Shown: in pieces, positions 36,280 to 48,577 of the stretch
Position numbering within the stretch: position 1 is the stretch's first letter
Layout: each line of letters opens with the position of its first letter
NCBI RefSeq assembly: GCF_932526225.1
Contig: NC_064039.1
Coordinates: forward strand, 11,924,139-11,984,138
DNA length: 60,000 nt
From: Nematostella vectensis
Lineage: Eukaryota; Cnidaria; Anthozoa; Actiniaria; Edwardsiidae
Direction: 5' to 3'
Notes under the pieces: generated by a model
The model's input: only the letters and a program-made list of their open reading frames with translations
Told to the model about the DNA's origin: nothing
Database searches by the model: none
Made by a program: the position numbers and the translations under genes

Positions 36280-37000
36280 TGTTAAGGGGAAGGGTTTTTT
36301 AGGGCAAGATACTTAAACTTTATAACACTAGCAACAACCTTGTTCTTTTTCAATAATAGAATTCTGTTCACATAGCTTGGATAGCAAAGACATGGCCTCT
36401 TTAGAGGCCTGTGGTGGTGAAAGGGTTAAGATAATGGGAAAGGGGAAATGTCAAGAAATGCTCAATCAAATTATTTTCATTACTGTTATATTTTTTTCAC
36501 CAAACCTTTCAAGTTGAGTCAATTCACTTTATATCTCCTCTCCCGTCAATTATTTTTTAGTCAATTGATATTCTTTGATTCCTCTCTACCCCAAACATAG
36601 ATCAATGAAAGTGTTTGGTTTGAAATTAGAAGTTAGCATTTTCAATCTATTTTTTTCTTCATTGCATTCATTTGGGAGTAGGCCACCAACAACAAGGCCA
36701 CTATATGGTAAAGTGGGGTGCACCAATATGTAATGCATGAAAGGAGATATATTTTGGATTTTAATCTCCAGACATTTTTCTGAATATTCGGTCCAATGAA
36801 GGAGAGAATCGCCACTAAATCAATACATAAAAATCACAGTATGGCATCCAAACAGTCTAAATATATTATTTTGAATCTTTGGCATGCTGTTACATCCATG
36901 ACATTTTCTGCACAAGGGCAAAGCTTGTGGGAGTATTGTTTTCATTAAAAAAAGATATTCATAATGGAACTTCTATGATGGGACATAAGAATTTACCATT
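36280..37000 (+). repeat. Direct repeat copy 2 (pairs with 34600-35300)
   Basis: Second copy of the diverged direct duplication. With copy 1 it flanks about 980 bp that include both exons of the unrecognised gene model. The divergence, substantial by eye, shows the duplication is old. Confidence 0.7.
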
Positions 37001-37191
37001 AGACTCTTGACAACTTTGACAGCCATATCCACACCAGGAATTGTGTTTGTTAACTTTGATGTACTGCATAATTTAAATTATTGAATAAGGCCTGTATCCA
37101 TTTGGTTGGTACAATAAATAAATCTCAGTAGAGAGCAGGATCCTAGATCCCCCAATAATACCTTTGATCACTCAACACAAAAGGTGTTTAT

Positions 37192-37231
37192 GCTGGCTCC
37201 GCTTTTAGGCAGTGCCTAAATCTATATATTA
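37192..37231 (-). repeat. Right copy of the 40-bp inverted repeat
   Basis: GCTGGCTCCGC, then the palindrome TTTAGGCAGTGCCTAAA, then ATCTATATATTA, the reverse complement of 29480-29519 apart from a few changes. It directly abuts the second 23-bp minisatellite array. The GCTGGCTCCGCT word also ends the left foldback arm at 32417-32428. Confidence 0.75.
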
Positions 37232-37640
37232 CTACCCCTGTACCACACGTCATACTACCCCTGTACCACACGTCATACTACCCCTGTACCACACGTCATG
37301 CTTCCCCTGTACCACACGTCATGCTTCCCCTGTACCACACGTCATACTACCCCTGTACCACACCCCATACTACCCCTTTACCACACGTCATACTACCCCT
37401 GTACCACACGTCATACTACCCCTGTACCACACGTCATACTACCCCTGTACCACACGTCATACTACTCCTGCACCACACGTCATGCTTCCCCTGTACCACA
37501 CGTCATGCTTCCCCTGTACCACACGTCATGCTTCCCCTGTACCACACGTCATGCTTCCCCTGTACCACACGTCATGCTTCCCCTGTACCACACGTCATAG
37601 TACCCCTGTACCACACGTCATAGTACCCCTGAATCACAAG
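37228..37640. repeat. 23-bp minisatellite, second array
   Basis: About seventeen units of the same 23-bp sequence as at 32811-33302. Variants are arranged in blocks: CATGCTTCCCC (37297-37334), CATACTACCCC (37341-37460), CATGCTTCCCC again (37481-37580), then CATAGTACCCC at the end. The block pattern points to local amplification and homogenisation. Open frames of 100-149 codons across it are artefacts. Confidence 0.97.
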
Positions 37641-37699
37641 TCACATTACCATAAAACGTAGCAAAATAAAGCAGGTACATTACACGAAGTCCCTAGTTT

Positions 37700-37890
37700 T
37701 TTTTTTTATAATGATAATACCCTATTCTGGTCCAAACACATCGAGAAAATCTACAACAACAAAAAAACGTGCCAGACACTTATTGATAAATACACAACCA
37801 TACAAATCTATAATGCACTGATTCCATTGTACAGTCTAGAGTCAGAGGAACCTGTATGGAATCAGGGGAATCTGGTATTGGGGCTTGCAC
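37700..37890 (+). mobile_element. Probable LINE reverse-transcriptase remnant
   Basis: A short, shifted translation gives LFWSKHIEKIYNN followed by IQIYNALIPLYSL and EPVWN. This is like the post-palm region of non-LTR reverse transcriptases (LxWxxHIxxI .. YNALIxPYLxYxxxVWG). It is too short and broken to place in a clade. Confidence 0.4.
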
Positions 37891-37961
37891 TGTGTCATCC
37901 TTGCTTCGGGATTCTAACCCTGTGCCACACGTTTCTACACACACGCACGCAGAGTACTCAA

Positions 37962-37963
<2 letters not shown>

Positions 37964-37992
<29 letters not shown>
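37964..37992. repeat. Poly-C tract, C29
   Basis: An uninterrupted run of 29 C. It creates false proline-rich frames (37827-38183 and 37856-38074). Runs of this length are prone to sequencing and assembly error. Confidence 0.95.
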
Positions 37993-37993
<1 letters not shown>

Positions 37994-39167
37994 CAACAGA
38001 ATTCCCCGTGTACTGCTCATACTTGGCGCATGCGCACATTATTGGTGCGCCCGCACTGCAACCACTTGCTTTAAGGAACAAATAAATAGTCATGTGATCA
38101 AGTTGCGTTATTGGAATACGTGTGTAATTTTAAGCTTAAAAGCTTATACGATTTTTTGTATGATTTTTTTAACAAACATTTGATTTCATCAGGCATATTT
38201 CCTCATATCAATATTTGGGTGACCTTAAATCTCGCTCGGCCAATCTCTTGGAGGCCTGGGTCTAAGGGCTTTTCAATACTTGTGTGATAAAGATTTGACC
38301 AAGCGATAAAGTTTTTTTTGACACATTTTTGCCTCGAGTCTCAAATTGAAAGGAATCAGCATTTTTCACCATGTTTTCTGGAGATCAGGGAGCGGGAAAA
38401 CTTTAGCTCTCCTAAATATGGGCATCAATGTCCATATAAGGCAATGCATACGAAGGACACTATCCGTGGGGAATATGTTTGATATGTTTTTTTTATCCCC
38501 TCTTCTTCAATAAGCTCCCCAATAACGTAACTTTATTGCATCTGATACTTGATTAGAGCTAAAAATTCCTTTTTTCAAAAATAAAATAAAGAGATTTTGA
38601 AATAAGTTACATTTCTCTAATCAGCATCCCCCCTCATCCTCATCCCTTTTCCAGGTGAATAAAAAGGAATAGCCCCCCCCCGGGGCTTCTTCAAATTTTC
38701 AAGGTAAAACATGTATATGCAAATAGCATAAAAATGTACAAAATTAAAAAAAAAACTTTTTTAATAAAATGAATTATTATTTTTTTAAATTAATAAACGT
38801 ATGCTTGAAGAAATTGCTATTCGCCCGGAATGTTTTAGTTATTTACCATATGATGGGAATATATCAGGTCTCCTACCCAAAATGAGGATTTTCGCCCTTT
38901 TTTACGTTTTATGACTAATTCGAAGACTCTTCATAACTTTTTAACAACAACAAAACTTTCAAAAAGCTTTCACGTTTTCACGTGTGTGGATTCCTGAACT
39001 TGATATTTCCAGACTTCTTAGGTCACCGCCTTTCGCCGCAAGTCTGGCTCTGCTCCTCCTTCATAAAAAAAATATTGAATTAATGTTTTTTGTTTGTTAA
39101 AAGGAACTCTTGCTAACCTGGAATACATTTTTATAAGGCGTCTTTGGTGGTTTGTGCGTGGATCCGT

Positions 39168-39175
39168 GACGTCAC
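39168..39175. promoter_or_regulatory. CRE-like palindrome TGACGTCA
   Basis: A perfect CREB/ATF consensus in a CpG-containing context (CCGTGACGTCACGATCG). There is no adjacent gene start, so any role would be as part of a distal element. Confidence 0.25.
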
Positions 39176-42100
39176 GATCGTTTAGTTTTGCCGGTGAGTA
39201 ACCACAGACGGATAGCGGCTCTTACAAAGGCCGCGTGGATAATCAGCAATTAGCTTATTGCCTAATAGCCCACGGCAACAAACACTGAAGATAAAGTAAA
39301 CAGGCTCTAATAAGCCTGGGTCAATTGTTTGACGGGGTCGCTGAGCACGACCCTTCAGACGCAATTAATAGCTCAGATTGATTGATGTCAATTTATACCT
39401 ATTTATTACACGTCGGCTCAATTGCGTGTACTGAAGGTACGTTCATTGTGACAGTCGGGGTCTTTATTGCCTTTATTGGATCCAAGGCCTGCCCCCCTGG
39501 GACACCCCGTGCGCCCCGGTGAGGCCGCGGAATGAGGTGTTGCCGAAGCCCTTGGAAGATGATTGTCTCGAGCTCGATGTTTGTGTTCATCAAGTGGTGT
39601 TTACTTTGAGTAAAATAGTACAAGCTCTTGGCTAAATAGTTTGACAGATGGTTTCCTCGCGCGAGAGGCGCGCGCGTTTCTAATGATGCGTTCAGTAAGG
39701 CACTGATGCGCGAGTCACTACGCGGTACATGTGAAATCGCTCAGCGAAGATTAACCAGTAATTCACCTAGTGTGAGTTCCACAGTGGACCATTCAATGGC
39801 CATTTGCGGCTCGGCGAGTTTAATGTGTTTCCCAATTAGAACAGTTGGTCCAACTGCGACTCACAACACAATATCCGCTGGTAACCCGTTAAACAAATTG
39901 ATAAATAGTACATTAGACTAGAGACAGTCGTAAACCATTCCTCTAATAAGCGCCGACAATTTACTCGCCTTTATCGAAATTCTTATTTTGTAATTTGGAT
40001 GTGCGTTTGCCGGCCCGGACGTCATTAGCGTCATTATTAAATAATTACTTGTCCAGTGTGTGGCTTCTATAAGTCGTTACACGTGTTCGTGGTACCAGGG
40101 GGTTTGTGGCTATGCCCGATAGACAGCTGCAAGCCCATCGTACATACGCGAGGTACATCCCCAGAGCATAGGCCCCCAAAACACAACAAAGCCTATGTTT
40201 TAAGTGTAAGAATCACTTAATATAAACAAACCAATAATATGCAAGAGAACAATTTGCTAATGCAGCGGCATGCAGCGATGGTCTGATTGTATCATTAAGA
40301 TACGTGAAGGAAGCCAATGCCTCGTAAGGAGTAAATTTGGCCCCCAACCAGGATTATTTAGTTGTCCCATCGCGTCCCACCATGGGCACAGCTTTGTTTA
40401 TGGCCCAAGCAGAACAGCGAATCCGGCGTGCGCAAACAAAGCGCAACATTCACAACCTTTTTAATTACTCTCACCTATTGTGTGCTTTTTTCATTAAGTT
40501 TATTTACTTAGCTTTTGAAGGCCTTATTTAATTAAACTGTCCGCTGCGATTGATATCTCTTTTCTTCGTGTGAAAAAACTCAAGTAAAACAACCATGCCC
40601 TTTTCTGCACCAGAAAGTGTTACTCAATACAGGGTTCTTTGGAAAGTGCGTTTCATGAACTGGACAGACAGCACCATCACAACAAATCCGGCACGAACTC
40701 CGTGTTGTCAAATTCAGTAAGCAGGGCTAACGCAGACCCGATATTTGTATGGACAGTTTGTCAAAAATGTCAAGCATTTGCTATAGTAACAACTGGCCGA
40801 GGCGTGTACACGTATACATCAAACGACAAAATTTAATTAAAAACCGGCCGCAGTCTATTATTATTTTTAGATACCTAAAAACAAATAAACACTGCAACAA
40901 TTCGTCTTTGGAATTGAGAACGCTTTTCGGCTTATTTTTGGAGCCACCCCTGCACGCATGGTTCTCGATTTCATATGATGGAAGGTTTGTAATTAAGCAC
41001 TTCAAAGGTTAAATTGGAAGTGTGATAGCAGTATTGCAGATATTTATATTGCCTATGTTTGTGCAACCGCGTGATATGTCAGTGCTCAGAAACAGCCTCA
41101 GTCCGAGACGAAACGAAACAGCTTACGCCATCAACTGGCTATTTCTAGAAATGACGGATCGCTCTTCTCGTATCGCCCTCCATACAGGCCCGCATTCACA
41201 TGGATTTCCAATTAGACGAAAACCTATATCTTTGTCGGCCGCTTTAATACCTTTAGGATCCGTAGCGCAGCGGGAAAGGCATTCACTCATTCCAGCCAGG
41301 CTTTAACCTCTTAATTTGCAAAGAGTGACCGACAAACTGTGGAAATATCAGCTCCTGTCTCCCCTCGCAAATGCAAAATGGGTGGCTGGAGCAGAGGCCA
41401 GGTGGAGGACCTTGAGAGCGTAGATTCCTTCAAAACTCTCAAGTATTGTAACAATAAAATATGGGAGGGAATTATGAAGCTTGGTATGTAGTCTTTAGCT
41501 CACTCTGATGTATTGACATAGACGAACTTGCTACGGGAGCGCGGACTAGAGTAGATACTCGTAACTAACACATAACCGATGCTACGGATGCCACAATTTG
41601 TCTGTTTCCTGTTACCCTAATTAGAGTTTCACTGACCAATGCAATTATTTAAGACAGCTTGAAAAAGCTGAAAAAGTATAAACTATATCCGTAGAAGGCG
41701 GTTTCAAAAAAACTTTGTTCGGCGTTAAATTACTGAAGTTTGACACACTTTCTGTTGAAGTAAATCGACTTCAATGCGCACTCCATGGATAACCACAACA
41801 GCGATTACAAAAACCAATAATGTCTTATTGCTTCTGAATTAACCTGTTTATATAATCATTTAGTACTATTAGCTTTCAAACTATGCAGTTAATCAAGTAT
41901 TTTGTTAGGCCATTTTTAAACCCACATTAGACAAAAGGTTACCCATAGAGGCATTTCAAATAGTCTGATGGACTTTGTAATTTATTTCTTTAACTGTAGT
42001 TGTGTAAATACCTTGGTAAACATTGAGGAAATTGAGTAAAAAAGCGGTCTCGGCTTGTTCTGTTTGTTCAAGCACGAAGGGGGCGGGATAGAGGCTCTTG

Positions 42101-45100
42101 CCGAAATAATTAATCCTCTTCGAGTGCAGATTAGAGCAAGTTATCTGTGGCTTTTATACATTCTCGAGCTTAACGCTATATCCGTCCAAAAACACCGACT
42201 TCAATAATGATCGAGATCAATAGAACAATTAGTCCGAGACTTATTGTCAGATGAGTAAGAGACAACTTTGTCAAATCAAAAGAAAAAGAAAATCTTCCGT
42301 ATCGAATCCATAAAAGGCTCAAAATAACTTGGTATTTGAGGTTCAAATACGTGATGCTTAGGATGGACTTATGTAAATAAAACAATCTTTTTTTTTAGAA
42401 AAAAATCAAAGTCAAAGGGATAAGTCGCGTGAGAACTCGGCTTTTCGGTTGAGATGCGACGCCAGAGATAACGTTGCTTTGATGGCATTATCTTCTGCAA
42501 ACAAGCCACGTTCTCTACAGATCTAGCCTTTTCTTTGCAAATGAAAAACCAAACCCTAGCACCCACTACACACTAGATCATTAGATGCACATTGCATTTT
42601 AACACATCGAAAAAAGCACACTTGAGTTTTTTATTGAGTCTTGTCTTGAGGGTATACCACTTGGTGCCAACAGCATTTAAGCAAAGTGGATTGCTGTAAA
42701 TTCTAGCTTAAACTTTGAAATGTGTGCATGAGCCTTTGGGACTCTTGATTAATGATAATTGATAAATTGTTGATACTGGAGTATCTGAAGTAGGGTATAG
42801 GATCCCTAGGTTTTGTAATAATCAATGCCCCGTTCAACCAAGCAAAAAGATCGGCATCTCCGGCGTCACTTTGTTTCGACTCTGAAAAAAGATTTGTGGA
42901 GCCATCTCATAAATCACTAAATCTTGGAGAATACTTTCGGCTAGTCATGGCCGTAGGGTATGCTAAGTTAATAATATAACCTGAGCTAACGCCGTTCTAG
43001 AGAAACAAATGTGCACTGAATCGATCACGAGTCAAATGGCCGCCATCTTTGATCCACACTGGTAGATGTTTCTAGCTTTTTTATCGAGCACGGCTTGTGT
43101 TTCGTGAGTATTCACTACACAATATTCAAAAGAAAATGACTAGAGTCATTGTATTACTACCGGTGTTTTTATTTGAAAAGCATGGGAAGATGCAGACTTG
43201 CCCCGTCTCCGTAAGTTATTAGTTTTGATGAACAGGAAGACATAATCAAGACAAAAAATCCCGGAAAACCACATAGGCCGCACTTACAGGCTCCATTGCG
43301 CACCATTTACACCAATTGAAGGATTAGTTTAGTGTAGGTTCACTGGCGCCGGTACAAGGCCTTGTTTTGTGGCTTTTTCAATGGCGGTGATTGTGCAGAA
43401 GTTTTCATGTCCTTATTTTTGACGCTGGGATAAAAAGTAATTACGGAAGCCTTCACCAAACCTGAAGACGCAGAGCTATACAATGGTTCTTTTGGTAAGG
43501 GTAGTAGTCTACCAGTAAGAATTCAATGCCAGGTTGGGACAATCTAGGACCATAAAAAGTCACTCCTTAACCCTCTCACCTTATTTTCAGAAGTCTAGAT
43601 AGTCACCTCTGCATACACACCTAACCTAACACATTCTTCAATAAGGACACATCACTCCTGTATTACTGGTGGATAAGTTTGGCGCGATTTTTCAACTTCT
43701 TGTGGCCATCAAAGAGTTCATGGCACTAGTGCTATCTCAAACAGATAAATAGAGCACGTTAATAACTACTTCAGAGTGCCCCTTGTGTCTCCCTGTATGC
43801 GGTTCGCGGGAACCCCGCGAGGTTGAGCGTAATCTGTCGGGTAAACCTATCAATTATGCTGTGAGGAGGCATCAAACTCAGATAAAGAGCCACAGAAAAG
43901 TACGACTGCAATAATTCCAGTATTAGCGCACGGAATAATCACCAAATTTCTTTGATTTAATATAAAAATTCAATCGGACATAGAAGCTTTGAGCTGGCGT
44001 TTTAGGTAAGAAAAGATGTAAACTGCAGTTATATTTGCATCAAGATACTACACTAGCCATCTCGCGATCACGAACAAAATGTACACCACCAGATCGATCA
44101 AATATTTCAAAACAAAGCTAAGGCTATTTAATAACTTGCAACATTGACGTCGTTATTATCCTTGTATCATTTTAAAGCAAATACCACGTTCCTTACGCTC
44201 AATGGACCTCGAGTCACAACTTTAAGAACTTGCGGTCATTTAGCTCAAGTAATGAGCCAATAAAACCCTGGATTAACACTTTGAAATGATTACATATTAG
44301 AATCCAGCCTCTTAGTTCTAATACATTTTTAAAGGCGTGTAATTTTCGTCTCCATTTTTAATTAAATTCCTCGCTATGAGGCACACGTAGGGAGTAGAAA
44401 AGGCACCACGGGAAATAGACGTCTCTGAAAAACACGAATTCCCCCGAGGTTAATTTTAGTTCAAAGGGACCACGTCTCGAATATGTGCTTTTAATCTGCT
44501 ACGTAGATAATTTGAGGTTCTATATTTGTCCATTTAACAGGATTCGTTTGGGATAGAGGTTTGAGACGATGAAAGTGAAAGCTTGAACAGCCACCTTCTT
44601 CAGACACAGAGAGTCGCGAGAGTCACTCATGAGAGTAGACCTTCTCTTGCAAGTGCTGACGAGTTTGTCACAGTGAAATCAGAGGCATGCAGACTGGTAC
44701 TTTAACTGCCGTTACAAACACTAGCGGAGAATTGATCTTCAAGATACATTCTACACTTACGAGGACAAAAATAGGTCTTGGATTTTTTTGGTTGCATTTA
44801 AATGTAAAGTTACTACTTTCCCCTTTGTTTGATTTTATAATATTTGACCGTTAAAATTTTCCCAATTTGAAATATTATTATTTTGAATCATTCTTTGAGA
44901 GCCATTGAGAAAAAAAAAATGAACTAAGTGCGAGGACCGATTGCGAAGTAATACTCAGCTACCCACGGGTGATGTCAATTAGACACTGTAATAGCTTACC
45001 AACCCTCCTACAAACGTTAGCAAACAGCACGCTCACAGCCTGCTAAACCACCCCACGACACAAGACTGTTTAGCGTTCTTGCTTATACTCTATTTAATAT

Positions 45101-45758
45101 GGCAGTTCAGTTTTTACATGTTAAGATATTTCTGTTGGTAGATGTTGAAACGGTCGTTTCTTTTTTATAAAATAGAAAAAGATAAAATCTAAAATTATTT
45201 TTTTAGAGGTTGTTTTAAGAGCAAGTTAAATGCCAATATTATTTGGTAACATTCGTTGCCAGACTAAATATATGATGTACCACTTTGTGAAATTAACATT
45301 TTGTTGAAGTTATGGATTTCCTACTTAGAAACAATGAATGATATTGCTAAATGGAACATAATAACGGTGAAGGCCAATTGGACGATTAGGTTTTACATTG
45401 AACAAAGTTCCGGAGATGCCGCCCACAAAGCTCTCTCAACACCTTACACAAGTATTTCTTTATTTATTTATTTCGCTTTTAAATTGAGGCTTGATTAAAA
45501 CACAAGAATGTACAAACTTAAACACTTTAGGCATTGTGGGTTTATAAGTGTTCTAGTTATTCATGAATTTAAGGAGATTTATATTTGATAAAACAGGACA
45601 GTGAAATGGAATAAAGAGCATTCCGCCCCTAACAAAATGGCTATACTAACTGTTTGAACAAAGCAGACAACAACAGCAATCTGCCTAATGGGTTAAGAGA
45701 GGGCTAGATGTGCTCTGTGTGTACGAAAATGAATGGACTTCCCAGGGTTTTATAATCA

Positions 45759-45782
45759 ATTAGGCTTCTGCAGAAGCCTAAT
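45759..45782. repeat. 24-bp perfect palindrome
   Basis: TAGGCTTCTG and its reverse complement CAGAAGCCTA meet without a spacer, extended by AT on each side. It could extrude as a cruciform, or be a fused terminal repeat left by an excised element. Confidence 0.85.
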
Positions 45783-47110
45783 GATCTAAAATAAGGATTC
45801 ATTCGGCAAAAAGTAAAAAAACCCCTTACTTTTGTAATCTTAGCTTTAAAGGGACTCTGTTTGATCTGTTTGTGCTGTACAAGCCATATAGACATTAAAC
45901 CTTTGGGTGTACACCCCACAGAAAGGATAATACAACAGAGAACATAGTCTTTTCGCAAACGTATAAAAGGGATGAAATAAGAAAGCCTCACGGGTTGTGA
46001 TTAGATGAAAGGGTCGAGACGGTCCATTAAAAAGGTTTTATTTGAAAGGAACATGAGGAGTATGGATGTACGTGTAATGGGGCAAGGCGCTGTGCGGCCT
46101 GGCTAAACTTGCGCACTAATAGGACCCCAGTCAGAGGTTCCGCTCAAACCAAACATCCACAAATACTCCAGCAATTAGTAAACCCTAAGGTTCGGACGCT
46201 AACTCGTATCTAAATGCCTTTCTAAAAAAGCCTAACACACGCCGAAGTGGGGGTCACTAAAAACGTGCTGCGATCGCGCCGTGTTATCCCAGTTATTGCT
46301 TTTGTCGAGACCAATTTGGCTTCAATTTACCATGGGTAGAAGTGAACCAGCTATCTTCCATAATCCGTTTGTTAAGACTTGGCTTTTAGACACGGCGTGC
46401 TGTTAAGTGATAGGAGAGGGAAATGTTTTAGTCGAAGTAGATAATTCAACGAACGAAGACAACAAATCCCTCTAAAATGGCGGCCGAATGTTCTGCCTTC
46501 TGTTTTGAATCAATCTTCAGGATAAAACTAGAGGCTAAGTGAACTTCTATGCCCATATTCCCCAGTAGAACTGCACAATCAGAGACACCGTGTTAAGAAT
46601 GAGACACAAGTTTAATAAGACTCATAGCCCGAATAGTTTGCTACAGAGTTGAACGCCAAATAAATAACATGGGTCTGTAGAGGGTTGCCCTTGAATCATT
46701 GATAAATGGAAGTCTAAGTCTGATTAAAGAACATAAGATCTAGAACTCTACTTAAATTATCTCAATACTTACAAAGAATCAAGCAAAAACTGAGTTTGCG
46801 AAACTGCAAGATGAGGATGACATTAAAAGCTCGATACAAGCTCGTTTTGTGGTTGGTAACACGCTGACTCGTTAGGCAAATATACAGCTATGCAGTAGTA
46901 GTGTAAAACTCGCTGTTTGGAATAAACAGAGCGCCCCCACACCCAAAATATACAGACTATTTATATAATATGGACACTATACTCAGTATGACCGAGTCAT
47001 TTATATCGTTTCCTAATAATTTATATATCTATATATGTTACAGCTCTTGACTGTTGGGATCGTCCCCTGTAAATGGTGTTCTGCGGCAGCTTTGCTGTCC
47101 TTAGTGTGCG

Positions 47111-48416
<1,306 letters not shown>

Positions 48417-48572
48417 TTGAAGCCAAATGGTTTGTGTGTTTTTCTGTTGTGCGAATGCCTACTTACTGGCCCTCCGTGTGTCGCCTTTGGCTTCAGCTGC
48501 GCGTTTGGGGGTGGATTAAATTCGATGTCTGTACGAAAGCGGTGTTGCGAACAATAGTCAAACTCCTCGTGT

Positions 48573-48577
48573 GATTG
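48573..48577 (-). promoter_or_regulatory. CCAAT box upstream of NK1
   Basis: ATTGG on the plus strand is CCAAT on the gene strand, in CGACCAATCACAC, about 157 bp before the first ATG. The CCAATCA context is the same as the boxes before HMX. No TATA box is evident. Confidence 0.35.

Larger units (their letters stand above)
37993..47110. other. Gene-free region between the repeat mosaic and NK1
   Basis: No gene is supported over 9 kb downstream of NK1. A CRE-type TGACGTCA lies at 39168-39175. A locally GC-rich stretch lies at about 39480-39550. Sequence at 39400-40450 and 41030-41330 looks more complex than the AT-rich surroundings and could hold NK1 or HMX control elements. A 24-bp perfect palindrome lies at 45759-45782. 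Short open frames (39182-41306, 42176-42566, 45704-45991) show no recognisable protein. Confidence 0.45.

Noticed and set aside
37212-37661. 149-codon repetitive open frame
   Set aside because: Same 23-bp satellite; three overlapping frames are all open, which no real gene would show.
37827-38183. Frames with a polyproline stretch
   Set aside because: Created by the C29 homopolymer; the surrounding residues have no coding character.
39399-39623. Minus-strand frame with PHRGARGVPGGQALDP
   Set aside because: GC-rich sequence gives a plausible-looking frame, but there is no family match, no splice context and no second exon.
41255-41310. tRNA-like stretch with CCGTAGCGCAGCGGGAAAGGC
   Set aside because: It recalls a D-arm, but no matching acceptor stem, anticodon arm or TTCGA loop follows.
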